From Bettongia penicillata ogilbyi (Eukaryota; Chordata; Mammalia; Diprotodontia; Potoroidae), in assembly GCA_023548195.1 (NCBI GenBank), contig JAJHZJ010000419.1, positions 3,984,273 through 4,048,272 of the forward strand: a stretch of DNA of 64,000 nucleotides, in the 5' to 3' direction. The notes under the pieces were generated by a model. The model saw only the letters and a program-made list of their open reading frames with translations, was not told where the DNA came from and made no database searches. Numbering within the stretch: the stretch's first letter is position 1; every line of letters begins with the position of its first letter. Position numbers and translations under genes: made by a program. This document shows, piece by piece, positions 42,292 through 53,874 of this stretch.

Positions 42292-45180
42292 TGAAGAGGA
42301 GAGAAGATGGTGGAGTAAAGGCAGGGACTTGCCTAAGCTCATCCCCAAGCCATCCAAATATCTTTAAACTATGACTCTAAACAAATTCTAGAGCAGGAGA
42401 ATACACGAAAAGAAGGAATGCAACAATTTTCTAAAGCAAGGCAACTTTAATTGTCAGCAGCAATTGTCTGTTGAACCAGGGAGAAAGAGAGGAGGACAAT
42501 ATAGGACAGGCCATGACAGCCCAGACCAGATCCCAGCAAAACAGAATCAGGCCCATGGTGACTGAATGACTGGCAGCAGTGGAAGTTTTCGGACCTCTCA
42601 ACTCATAGACAGTAAGGAGAAGAGACAATATGTCAGAAGGAGATTTACAGGAATCTCTTTGGCCTCTACTTGGACCAGGGTAATATTGCTGGGTCTTAGC
42701 CCCAGTGTGAGGAGGAGTACTAGCACAGCAAATCTTGTGGTTTACAGAGGAACAGGGACTCTGGTCACAGTTCCAGGTTTAAAAAAGTGTTTGCAGTTGT
42801 TCACAATCCAGTACACAATACAAGAGAGTAGGAAACACACCTCTCCCTAGATCATACTACCTTGGAAGAGTCAAAAAATTACAGATCCTCAGAATTGCCT
42901 CTGAAAACAGCTGCACAAAAAACTTTCAGAAGCTTGGGAGAGTGCTTCCTCCACTTGGGAAGCAAAGCTCCACTTTAGCAGAGAGTTCAAAGTCAAGAAA
43001 TAGGCTTGGAAATGAGCAAAAAAAAAAAAAGCAGAAAAAATTCTGACTGTAGAAAGTTACTATGGTGAACAAGGAAGATCAAAACACACTTGGAAGGAGA
43101 CAACAAGATCAAAATTCCTGCATCCAAAGTCTCAAAGAAAAACATAAATTGATCTCAGACCATGGAAGAGCTTAGAAAAGATTTTAAAAGTCATGTAACA
43201 GAAGTAGAGGAAAAATTGGGAAGAAAATTGAGAGTGATGCAAGAAAATCATTAAAAAAAGAGTCAACAGTTTGGTAAAGGAAGCACAAAAATTTAAAGAA
43301 TATAACACCTGGAAGAACAGACTAGATCAAATGGTAAAGAGGCTCAGAAATACAATGAAGAGAAGTATGCCTTGAGAAGCAGAATCAGTCAAATGGAAAA
43401 AAATATGTGCAAAAATTCACTGAGGAGAAGAAATGCTTGAAAAGGAGAATTGGTCAAATGGAAAAGGAGGTACAAAAGTCTACTGCAGGGGTAAAAATAT
43501 ATAGTCAATGAAATAGAGGACTTTCTAGCATTCCTGATGAAAAGACCAGAGTTGTAGAAAATTTGACTTTCAAATACAAGATGCAAAAGAAACATAAAAA
43601 GGTAAACAGGAAAGAGAAATCACAAAGGATTCAATAAGATTAAACTGTTTTATTCCTACACAAGAAAATGGTATTTACAACTTCTAAAAACTTTCTCATT
43701 ATTAGGGCAGTTAGAAGGATGCATACGTAGACAGAAAGCAGAGATGTAAGTTGAATGTTATGGTCTAATTATCTAACAAAACCAAATTAAGGGGTGCAAA
43801 AGAATAATGCACTGGGAGAAGGAGAAAAGGATGGAATAAATTATCTGAAATAAAAGAAATTTTACGGTGGAGAAAAAAATGAGGGAGCCATGTAGGGGAG
43901 TACATGAACCTTACTCTCATCAGAATTTGCTCATAGAGGGAATAACATACACGCTCAGTTAGGTGTAGGAATCTACCATACCAAGAAAGAAAGTAGGAAG
44001 GGAAATTCATAGGAGAAGGGGGAGTTAATAGAAAAGAAGGCAGTTTGGGGGAGGTAAAAGTTAGGAGCAAAACACTTTTGAGATTGAATAGGCTAGGAGA
44101 ATGAAGAGAGTAGGTTAAATATGGGGGAAACATAATGAAGAGACATACATAGTTGGCATTCATTGCTGTAAAACTATTTTTATAGTGAGTTTCTCTGATA
44201 AAGATTTCATTCCTCAAACATACAGAAAACTGAGTCAAATTTGTAGACATAAGAGCCATTCCTCAATTGATAAATGATGAAAAGATATGAACAGGCAGTT
44301 TTCGAAGTAATCAAAGCTATCTATAGTCATATGAAAACATTCTCCAAACCACTAGTGAAGAGAGAAATGCAAATTAAGACAATTCTGAGCTACTATTGCC
44401 TCACTCCTGACAGATTAGCTAATTTGACAGAAAAGAAAAATGACAAATGTTAGAGAAGATGTGGGAAAATTAAAGCACTAATATACTATTGGTGAAGTTA
44501 TGTGCTGATTCAACCATTCTGGAGAGCAATTTGGAACTATGCTAGTTCTATATCCCAAAGAGATTTTTTTTTTAAAAGAGAAAAGAACCTATTTGCACAA
44601 AAATCATAGTAAGCTTTTTTAATGGTGGCTAATGTTTGGAAATTGAGGGGATGCCCATCAATTGGTGAGTTGCTGAACAAGTTGTTGTATATGATTGTGA
44701 TTGAATACTATTGTGCTTTAAGAAATGATGGACAGGATGCTCTCAGAAAAATATGAAAAGAATTACAAAAATTGATGCGAAATGAAATGAATATAACATT
44801 ATACACAGTAGCAACAAAATTGCATGATAATCTACTATGAATAACTTAGTTATTCTCAGCAATATAATGATCCATGACAATTCTGTAGTACTTATGATGA
44901 AAGATACTGTCTATCTCCAGGGAAAGAACTCGTAGAACCTGAATGCACATTAGATATTTTTCTTTTTCATTTTTTAGTTTTTTCATAGAATGAATTACAT
45001 GGAAATGAGTTTTGCATTCTATACACATATAACCTATGTCAAATTGCTTGCCTTCTCAATGGGGGAGAGGGGAGAGGAAAAGAAGGGAGAGAATTTGGAA
45101 CCAAACATTTAAAAAAAAGAATGTTAAAATTATTTTTACATGTAATTGGGAAAAATAAAATATTAAACAAAAAAAATAAA
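42292..45180 (+). mobile_element. L1 with 5' UTR and ORF1 but most of ORF2 deleted
   Basis: Starts at an L1 5' end ('gagaagatggtggagtaaag'), leader to about 43090, ORF1 relic (43100-43550), inter-ORF spacer (43550-44180), then about 44250-44760 the end of ORF2 (frame reads VWKLRGCPSIGELLNKLL, IEYYCALRND) and the 3' UTR to an A-rich tail at about 45175. Endonuclease and RT are missing. The 164-residue minus-strand frame 44259-43765 is antisense to the spacer. Confidence 0.85.
43100..43550 (+). pseudogene. L1 ORF1 relic, coiled coil only
   Basis: Nucleotide landmarks 'gaagagcttagaaaagattt', 'gaggaaaaattgggaagaaa', 'aatcagtcaaatgg' match ORF1 N-terminus and coiled coil. At about 43490 it jumps to the extreme ORF1 end ('gaggactttctagcattcct'). 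RRM and most of the C-terminal domain are absent; stops are frequent. Confidence 0.7.
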
Positions 45181-45259
45181 GTAGTAATCATAAAATGTAA
45201 AAGAAAATAGATTTGCCATTTTCCTCCTAGAGACCCTTCCCTATTTTGCATTCTACAAC

Positions 45260-45455
45260 CTCAAAGAAAGCATAGTATGATAAATTTAGAGATGTAAAGA
45301 ATCACAAATGTCATTAAGTCCAATCTCTGGACATGAGGTCCAGAGAAATTAGGTTACTAGTCTAGGATCACATAACTAATAAGTGTCTGAGGCAGGATCT
45401 GAATACAGGTTTTCCTGGCTCCAAGTTCAGTTCTCTATCCATCATACCATCTTGG
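45260..45455 (-). mobile_element. MIR/CORE-type SINE
   Basis: 'gtcattaagtccaatctctg', 'ggatcacataactaataagt', 'gaatacaggttttcctggct', 'tctctatccatcataccatc'. Confidence 0.7.
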
Positions 45456-46470
45456 ATATATTTTAACTTTTTAGAAAATTTTTTTTTAGGTATCAGTGGC
45501 TCAGTACAACTGTATTGATTTTGTGGATATATCCTTTAATAATTTTCAAGAAAATATAATTCTTATTTACATAGACAGTGTTGCAAAGGTTCACATCACA
45601 CATGCCTACAGGAAATGAAATAATAAACCAATTGAGAAAAGGCATCAGTGTATTTAGTTAAACTTCCTCTGGAGTTTCACCTTGTGGTCAATACCATGCT
45701 GTTGAAGCAAATCAGTTGATTAGCTCTTCTTAACACAGTCAATTTGATCTACCTGCTTTTTTTTCTCACAGCACTTCATTGCTTTTGAATACTTCCTAAG
45801 AGAGAATCCATTACTTTCCCATTCTATTATCTACCTTTCACTTTCTGGGTCCCACATATCTCCCCTGTGCCTGTAACTTAAATGCCTATCAACTTAGATA
45901 TATGTCTAAGGTATTATATGATGAGGTGGAGAGTGTTCCAAAGATTATATATGCATTTACATAAAAATACTCTAACTACAACATACCTAAAGTATTAGAA
46001 ATATGAGATCCACACCAACATATCAACTAAATATCCATGAGCAAAGCAAAGTTGAACCTTTCCTCTGAACTTACAGATGAAGGTTGGAATGGTGACCACA
46101 GTCAATTGAAAGGTTAGGGTTAGGGGAGAAACGCAACAGAGCTCATCTGTGTAAAGGTAATAGAATAAATTTTGTAGTACCAGGGAAGATTGTGTCTCAT
46201 TAAAGTTCCTTGAGAACAGGGGCTATTATGTTAATATTTTTGACTCCTGGAAAAACACTTTATATGTAGGTGCATTATATATTTGCTGAATTGAATGGAA
46301 TAAGACTGACCCTTAATTTCATCAGAGTTCTCCCTCGTGTAAAGTTAGGAAATTATTCTTTATATTATATTAAGTCTATTTCTCTGCAGGTTATATCTAT
46401 GAGTATTCTTTCTGTGCTCTGAGCAAAGCAAGTCTGATCCTTCTTCCACATAATAGTCCTTCAAATGGGG
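45456..46470. other. Unassigned sequence, 1 kb
   Basis: No recognised repeat. A weak L2-like phrase ('tccttgagaacaggggctat') lies near 46207-46226. Confidence 0.35.
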
Positions 46471-46474
46471 AGGC

Positions 46475-46700
46475 AAGATAATACAGTGGAAAGGGTGGAA
46501 ATTTAGAGTCAGAAGAGATATGTCACTTAATCTTAATAAACATTTATTATGCACCTACTTACTATGTTTCAGAAACTGTATCTATGTGAGCTTTATTAAG
46601 TCAGTCTCTCTGGGATTCAGTTTTCTCATTTATAAAATAAAGGACTGATCTAGTTGACTTCTAGGGACTCTGGCACTGATTCTATAGTCTTATAAATCAA
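46475..46700 (+). mobile_element. MIR-type SINE carrying a small L2-like insert
   Basis: Head 'acagtggaaagggtggaaat', then 46525-46572 holds 'aataaacatttattatgcac' (inverted L2 end or CORE tail), then the MIR resumes 'tctctgggattcagttttct' and 'gatctagttgacttctaggg'. Confidence 0.65.
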
Positions 46701-46998
46701 ATAACTTTCGAAGAAGACTCATTGGCACAGGACCTTATATTCTCAACAACTTCTGGTCAGATGCAACCATTACAATGTTTGTTTGTGAAAGTCATTTACA
46801 AAAATCTGTCTATTTCCTTTTCACCTAGGATATGATTGAAGCATGCACAGTCTATTCTTATGATTTCATCCCTATATTGTATGCCTATATAGGGCTGCCC
46901 AAAGGTATGATTAAGATTATGTCTACATAATTCCAAAACATACAGTTTACTGCAAAACAAATCAGATACTTTGGAGAAAACAATGAACTGATCAACTA
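46701..46998. other. Unassigned sequence
   Basis: Nothing recognised. Confidence 0.35.
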
Positions 46999-47923
46999 AT
47001 CATTACTTTTCCATGTAGGAATGTAAACAGCTCAACTGTAGTAAGTCCCTTGTGACTTCTCTTTGCTGTTTACTTTTTTCATGCTTCTTCTCATTCTTGT
47101 ATTTGAAAGTTAAGTTTTCTTTTCAGCTCTGGTCTTTTCATCAAAGATGCTTGAAAGTCCTCTATTTCATTGAAAGACCATTTTTTTCCCCCTGAAGTAT
47201 TATACTCAGTTTTGCTGGGTAGGTGATTCTTGGTTTGAGTCCTAGTTCCTTTGACTTCTGGAATATCCTACTCCATGCCCTTTGATCCCTTAATGTAGAA
47301 GCTGCTAGATCTTGTGTTATCCTGATTGTATATCCACAATACTTGAATTGTTTCTTTCTAGCTGCTTGCAATATTTTCTCTTTGACCTGGGAATTCTGGA
47401 ATTTGGCCACAATGTTCCTAGGAGTTTCTCTTTTTGGATCTCTTTCAGGCAGTGATTGGTGGATTCCTTGAATACTTATTTTGCCTTCTGGTTCTAGAAT
47501 ATCAGGACATTTTTCCTTGATAATTTCATGGAAGGTGATGTCTAGGCTCTTTTTTTGATCATGGCTTTCAGGTAGTCCCATAATTTTCAAATTGTCTCTC
47601 CTGGATCTATTTTCCAGGTCAGTTGTTTTTCCCATGAGATTCTGTCCCTGAAGCCTGCTGGGATCTGCTCCTCTCGGTGCTGTGTGGCCAGGGCAGGGCT
47701 GGGCTCTGCTCTGGGTCTGGTGCGTGATCGACCTTTGGTGTTGATTTTTCAGAGCTCTCTGAAACAGAAATCTCCTCCACTCCGTTGTTGTGTGGCTTCC
47801 ACTGCTCCAGAATTTGTTGGGAGTTCCTCTTTACAGGTAATTTATGGGCTATGGGTTCAGAGCTAGCATATGTGAATCTTTCTACTCCACCATCTTGGCT
47901 CCTCCCCCTGATCATTGCTTTTC
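46999..47923 (-). mobile_element. Young 3'-truncated L1 insertion with target-site duplication
   Basis: Bounded by near-identical 13-mers: 'atcattacttttc' (46999-47011) and 'atcattgcttttc' (47911-47923). Inside, on the minus strand, it begins with a full L1 5' end at about 47909 ('ggaggagccaagatggtgga'), a shortened 5' leader, the ORF1 RRM and C-terminal domains, and the start of the inter-ORF spacer, ending at 'ttacattcctacatgg' (about 47011). It lacks ORF2, 3' UTR and poly(A). ORF1 frame preservation is the best in the window. Confidence 0.75.
47162..47635 (-). pseudogene. L1 ORF1 RRM plus C-terminal domain, open for 157 residues
   Basis: Starts MGKTTDLENRSRRDNLKIMG (linker into the RRM), followed by an acidic helix, SLPERDPKRETPRNIVAKFQ (RRM end), KEKILQAARKK and the C-terminal domain with RITYPAKLSIIL. 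It ends at the natural ORF1 terminus (NGLSMK, stop). The N-terminus and coiled coil are deleted: the leader joins in the linker just before GKTTDL. ORF1p normally trimerises through that coiled coil and binds RNA, so this product could fold but should not trimerise. No evidence of expression. The overlapping frame 47619-47915 lies in the 5' leader. Confidence 0.8.
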
Positions 47924-48598
47924 AAAGGTAGTTTTGGTTACGGTAAAGAGACTCTAGCTTAAGTCCTTTCTATGTTCTTTATTTTGTAATTAAAATCTGT
48001 CCTATATTTAATTCATTCTGCAATGTGCAATATGATAATTTTTCAGTCTGAGAGGACTGTCATATATATCTTCAAAATAAGTATCAGATGTAAGAATGAT
48101 ATCTTTTGACTGAATGTTTGTGTTAATTCTTTTATTATACAAGTGATTTTTAAATGAACATAACCATATGTAGGCCTAATTATATACTGGGAAATTCCAT
48201 GAAAACAACAGATTTAATTGAACCAAGTGAAATGCTCATTTGGTTTGCATAGTGACAACTTGTACTGACTATAATATCAGTATGGCAAAGATCTGATAGT
48301 AAGAGATTCAATCATTTAAAATGATTTTAATTAATATTTCCCAAAGCTTATCATATCCTTTATCATATTTTTCCTGTTGATATTGTCTATCAGAGTAAAC
48401 TATATAATCCCCCACTTTTTAAATGATTTTCTAGGCTATGTCTGTCTCATAGGGAAATCCTTTCAGTTAGGAAGAAACAGATTCTCTATCACCATGGAAG
48501 AGGGAACCCTAGGTAACTTCAGAATGACAGAACTTTCTTAACTAAGTGGGAGAATTGCTACCTGTATACTCATGATGCACACTAACTTTTCTTCTGAT
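47924..48598. other. Unassigned sequence
   Basis: AT-rich, nothing recognised. Confidence 0.35.
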
Positions 48599-48599
48599 C

Positions 48600-50365
48600 T
48601 GCAGTCCCTCATCACTCCTTACTAATTGCATTTCATATCTGAATATCCTGAAGACATCTCAAACTCAGCATGTCCAAAACTGAATTCATTATATATCCCC
48701 CAAAGACCACTCCTCTTCCAAACTGTTCTATTTCTGTCAAAGGTACTATCATCTTTCCAGTATTTTATAACTTTGTGACTTTTTTTGTAATTTTGTAACT
48801 TTAGTGTTATCCTTAACTCCTCATTCTTCAAAATCCCACCTATCCAATTAATTGGCCAATCACAGCATTTCTACTTTCACATCTCTCACATTTAGCCCTT
48901 CTCCCTGATCACACAGCTGCCATTTTCCTCCATACCCTTCATCTCACCCATATTATTATAATCAATTCCTCAGTGGTCTCCCTGACTTCCCCTCTTGTGT
49001 TTAATTTATTTTGTTCTGGTCTTCTTTAATGCCCCCTGTCCCCACTTCTTGTTAGTAAGTTTGTAAGAGGCCATTATAAAGTGGGAATATCATGAAATAA
49101 GATTGCAAAGGGGAACCTGGAAGTCATGCATAAACTGTCCCAAAGGGGCCTAATATATAAAATGCCATACATATTTACCACAAATCCCATCCTGGTAAAA
49201 GATACTGAATAAAGGGAAATCATTTAGACTCTGTTGTCAGGGCCTCTTGGTCTGGTGATTTGTGAATCTTAGACAAATTCTGAACATCAGCAGTAAGACC
49301 AACAGATCAGCAAATGGTGATGATTATTTTGAAATGATGCGGACAAGTTAACATTAAAGTACTACTGGCAACCTCAAGATAATTTTGATATGTTAATGAA
49401 CCAACCCCAAGGTGGTGCAGATAAGGGTGAGTCTCTTTCCCTCCCTCACAAAAGCCTATAAAATGAGACCTCAAACTCCCGCTCACAACCCCGTCACTCT
49501 TCTATCTCCATTGGGTCCATGCTGCCTAGTGCTTTCAATTTTAATTCATTTACATGAGAGATAATCTCTGACTTTCCCTTTCGTATCCTTTTCTTCACAC
49601 TCCCTCCCTTCCTTCACCATCATATCCCCTCTTCCAATGCTATTTGCCTCTATGCCCCTTTCACTGATATTCTTTGTACTTTCTATGTGGGTGTTCCTCA
49701 CACTCTCTCTGATTATTAAAATGTGATTTTGGCTCCATTTCCCACTGCCCTTGTGGTCTTTTCTAGTAAGTACCCAAATAACTAGATATGTCTGCTCCTG
49801 TTTCATAATTCACCTACTCCAATCTATCTGTCACACCACTGACAATGATGTTCTTTATCTAGAGATTGGACCATATTATTCATTTTATTCCAATCAATGA
49901 CTGCTCATTGACTCTAAGATCAAATGTTAACTCCTTTGTTGGGCATTAATCTTTTTCATAATTTGTTCTCAAACTGTCTTTCCAACTTCATTGAAGATTA
50001 CACCATTCCTATACTCTGCAATCCAGCCCAAATCCTGGCTTTTTCTGTTATGGCATTCTCTGTCCTATCTTTGAATTTAAAACCTCACCAGCCATCCCCT
50101 ATGCCTGGAATGTATTCCTACTCAACCCAATCTCATAAAATCTTTCTCAGTTCAAGCATCTTTTACATGGATCCTTCCTACTCCCCAATGACAAACTCCC
50201 AATCTCCCCCTAATTATGTTGTATTTATTTATAATAATTTTCTTTATAATTCTAGAATGTAAGCTCTCTGAGGGTGGAGACTGTTTCACATTTGTCTTTG
50301 TATTCCCAAGACCCATCACAGCACCTTGTAAGTGATAGTTTTAATAAATGCTGCTAAGTAATGAC
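48600..50365 (+). mobile_element. L2 LINE 3' half, interrupted
   Basis: 48600-49015 has 'agacatctcaaactcagcat', 'gtccaaaactgaattcatta', 'cttaactcctcattcttcaa'. After an insertion it resumes at about 49812 ('ctactccaatctatctgtca'), through 'tatgcctggaatgtattcct', 'gaatgtaagctctctgaggg' to the terminal 'aataaatgctgctaagtaat'. Frame destroyed. Confidence 0.8.
49035..49790 (+). mobile_element. Candidate solo LTR inserted in the L2
   Basis: A block foreign to the L2. It contains 'aagcctataaaatgagacct' (TATA-like, about 49453) followed by C-rich sequence and 'ttattaaaatgtgattttgg' near 49711, consistent with U3-R-U5. Ends and duplication not resolved. Confidence 0.45.
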
Positions 50366-51570
50366 TAACCATAATTCGAGAGTACTGATGATGAAGAATT
50401 TTACATTACATTTTTTGTAGCAAAAGTTTTTTCTTTCTTTTAAATGGATAAGGAGGTAGGAGGGAAAGAAAATTAATGCTTATTAATTAAAAAAATAAAA
50501 ACAAATGCCTGCTAATTGATGGGAACTCCGCTCATAATTGAAATGCTTCAGAGGCCATTCACTTTGTTTTTTGCATGGATGGAGTATGGCCAGCTAAGCA
50601 GTGTTATGGTGTTTTCTTGAAACAAGGAATCATGATGTTCTTCCAAGCTCAGAAAATATGACAAAGATTTTTCTACTCATTAGGAGATATTGTCTTAATA
50701 ACCTCCATTAGAACAGGTGATGATGCTTCCTCAAGTAAGACTTATTTGAAATAATTCCCAGGTAAATAAAAGATTAATCTCAAGAAGTCAAAATGTTCAA
50801 ATGGGCCTTTTTGGCCCATTCAATTTTGGCCCATTCATTTTGGCCCATTGTCCAGTCCAATGCTAAGATGTATTATAACCCAAGAGAATCAGATTCATGC
50901 TTATTCAAGAAGGAAAACTGATTATTGTAAGCTAAACAGAAAGTTTCCATTGCCAACTTCTCTTCGCAATATCTATAATAATATCGTTTCAAAATGCTGA
51001 GCTGCCAATTAGTTATTAAGAAAAGATAAATGTCTTTGAGTACCTCAGTCTAATGAGGCAATCCATCTCAGGAAACTTTAACTTGTCACTAGGAAAGAAA
51101 ATCCTATTGACAGCCATTTATTTAGACAAAAATGGTAAGCAAGTAATTGGGAGTTGAATGTTTCCTATCTTTCAAAAATTCTTATATTGTCACAAAAAGG
51201 AATGCTCATAATGACTACAAGACATTTGGACTGAGATAGGGTTATAGTTTTCAATGTCCTGAGTAAATGGGGGTGACTTAAATAATTGAGTCACTGGGAA
51301 ATTCTTTGGTAGGGGCAGGTAAGAAACCACTGATGACCTTCTGAAATGTAGAACTAATGGGAAGGAAGAACAAATTGTCTCACCTATGTGTTATTATTTT
51401 TAAATATATATTAACCCAATATCTATATAGTGAGGAAAATGGGCTAATTTCCCAGCCAGGTTTAATTCTTTGATCTTATGCTCTTATTATAAGCTTTCCT
51501 TCTGCCTCCTTTCTCCATATTTCCTCCCCCCTTGACATATAAGAGTGCCCTTCATACTCATAGAAAGAGA
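50366..51570. other. Unassigned sequence, 1.2 kb, with a GGCCCATT hairpin and mini-repeat
   Basis: No recognised repeat family. 'aatgggcc' (50800-50807) and 'ggcccatt' (50813-50820) form an 8-bp perfect inverted repeat with a TTTTT loop. 'ttttggcccatt' then recurs twice more up to about 50850. Confidence 0.45.
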
Positions 51571-51574
51571 GGGG

Positions 51575-52072
51575 AGAGGTAATGGAATACTATTGTACTA
51601 TAAGAAATGAGGAGCAGGCTGACTTTGGGAAAACCTGGAAAAACTTTTGTGAACTGATGCTTAGTGAAGCGAGCAGAACCGGAAGAAGGTTGGACACAGT
51701 AACAGCCACAGTATGTGAGGACTAATTTTGATAGACTTAGCCCTTCTCAACAATGTAAGGACCTAAAACTTATCCAAAGGACTCATGATGGAAAATTCCA
51801 TCCACAACTAGAGAAAGAACTATGGAGCTGGATGGCAGAGGGAAGCAGACTCTTTTCTCTTTTGTTTTGTTTTGTTTCTTGTGGTTCCTCCTATTCGTTA
51901 TAATTCTTCTATGCAACATGACTACTGGGAAAATGTGTTTACTAGGAGTGTATGTGTAGAGTCCACGTTGGTTTGCATGCTATCTTGAGGAGGGAGGTGG
52001 AAGAGGGAGAAAATTTAAAACTTATGGCAATGAATGTTGAAAACTGAAAATAAATAAATTAAGTATTGAAAA
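51575..52072 (+). mobile_element. L1 3' end
   Basis: 'aatggaatactattgtacta' (MEYYCTIRN), 'gcttagtgaagcgagcagaa', 'acaactagagaaagaactat', 'gaatgttgaaaactgaaaat' and an A-rich tail. 5' truncated just upstream of the ORF2 terminus. The open frame 51715-51903 is incidental. Confidence 0.8.
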
Positions 52073-52239
52073 GAAAGACAAGGAAGGGAACAGACTAGGT
52101 CTATCTAAGGGTGTGGTTATTTTTGAGACAAGTTTTCCCTATCTCATCCAGTTTTGAAAGTGGAACACCTACTCATTGGCCTGGTTCCACTACTGACCAG
52201 TACAGGAGTTTTGGCCTACTCTGTTTCCAGTCTAGCCTG

Positions 52240-52930
52240 ATTCCCCTATCTTTGGTAGCCTGGTGACATCCTTTTCTCAGAGGGTCACTATATTGCTACT
52301 AGATTTAGAGCAGTGTATTGATAATGCATTTTTTGGCTAGCATAAGCAAGTATCTCTGATTGAAAAATGTGATTAAAGAATAACTTTTCTACCCATTAAT
52401 GGGCCTGGAAAGGTTTGCAGGAAGATCCACACTTTTTGTTAATAAGGCACTGATTCTCAAGGATTGTGATGTCCCCTGGCTCTGAAAAATATATAAATAC
52501 TCTGAGGTAAGGTTTTATTTTAGGGCTTACTGATTGGAAGTGTTTGTTTGGCCAGAGGAGACTCTGGGCAATTGCTAAGGAGCCTCCTGGCTTTGAAAAC
52601 CGAGATGCTGGTGCTTCTCTCTCTGTTAACTATGTATGTATATAATGGTCAGACAGCTGGATCTATCTGTTGATCTATGATTTATGTATTGCTTGCATCA
52701 GACAGTTGGAAGCCTTGTCTGTTGATTATTTCTTTGTATTTTGTCTGAAGTTTGGGGTGCTATCTTTTTCCTGTGAATTAAGTGAATGATACATGTGCTT
52801 GAGTAAAGTGATTGTTGACCCCTAAAAAGTTGCTTTCCTTTTAGAACTGCAGATCTAAGAACGTGTGACAGTAGGCCCTCCTGTGTATATTAGGGTCCTT
52901 ACTTTTACAAGCAGATAGTCAATCAGTTTA
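52240..52930 (+). mobile_element. Candidate LTR (ERVL-like)
   Basis: 'gaaaaatatataaatactct' (TATA box, about 52484) is followed by T-rich R-like sequence and 'gagtaaagtgattgttgacc' (about 52801), which resembles the R/U5 of ERVL/MaLR-type LTRs. Solo; no internal region seen. Confidence 0.5.
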
Positions 52931-53217
52931 ACCTACTGCAGCTTAAAACTCCCTAGCACAAGAGACTTACCAGGTTCAGCCTCTCTGATAGAAGGAATTT
53001 AGATGTATGCCACCATATCTAACTTTGTTCAGAATTTTAAGGGAAAAGTCCTTTGAAGTTTCTCTCATGACATGAATTGCAGGAACTCAAGTTAAAGCTA
53101 TAACTCCACTTTTTCTATGAGTGTAGTACTTGCTACACATAATTACTGTTATTGCTTGGTACCAGTGACTTGAAAAAAGAAAGACCTTCCTAAAATTTAG
53201 AACTTTCCAAAAGACCA

Positions 53218-53370
53218 TCTTAAGGGGGAGGGAATTCTCCATTACTGGAGGTCTTCAAGCAGTGACTGGATGATCATTTTCTGAGGGTGTTGAACTAGGC
53301 ATTTCTGTCCAAGTGAAGATTGGATTAGATAATGCCTGAGATTCCTTCCAACCTAGAGATGCAAAGAATC
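53218..53370 (+). mobile_element. L3/CR1 3' terminus
   Basis: 'tactggaggtcttcaagcag', 'gactggatgatcattttctg', 'gagattccttccaaccta'. Confidence 0.8.
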
Positions 53371-53499
53371 AATATCATTATTGGTTATTCTGGAAATGTA
53401 GAAAATTTCCTTTTTTTCCAATCAGATATTGCCTTGAACAATTTTTCAAGCTACTTAGACTGAATCTTCTCTTGTAAAGTCAAGCTTATATTTGACTCT

Positions 53500-53752
53500 G
53501 AGATGTATGTTTCTCTAGTGCCTATTATGTGTCAGATGCTGTACATATATTAATTCCATGTGATCCTCTTCTAAAAACCTAAGAGGTAGGTACTATTATT
53601 ATTTCCACTTTATAGTTGAGCAAACTTGGGCAGACAATAGTGAAGTGACTTGCTTAGGTTCCCCTGGGTCTGAGTTCATATTTGAAATCAGGTTTTCCTG
53701 ACTCCTGGTCCAGTGTTTTATTCACTGTGTTTCCTGATTACCTAAGGGATAT
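53500..53752 (-). mobile_element. CORE-SINE
   Basis: 'agtgcctattatgtgtcaga', 'gaggtaggtactattattat', 'gtgaagtgacttgcttaggt', 'atcaggttttcctgactcct'. Confidence 0.75.
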
Positions 53753-53874
53753 TGCTTTTTCTATATTGGCAGAGTGAAATTATTGGAAAAAAATCCAAAT
53801 AATTTGTGTTTTCTACAGAGACTATGCTAGCTAGATGTATTAACTGTGCAGTGCTTAGGTTCAAATGAAAAATT

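Noticed and set aside
43765..44259. Minus-strand ORF of 164 residues, the longest in the window
   Set aside because: Antisense to the purine-rich L1 inter-ORF spacer; composition is Phe/Leu/Ser/Pro-rich, as expected from reading an AG-rich strand backwards. No domain.
49546..49806. Minus-strand Lys/Glu-rich ORF
   Set aside because: Lies across the LTR candidate and its L2 junction; no domain and no supporting signal.
52484..52500. 'tatataaatactc' as a host gene promoter
   Set aside because: Context fits an LTR promoter and no downstream gene is visible.
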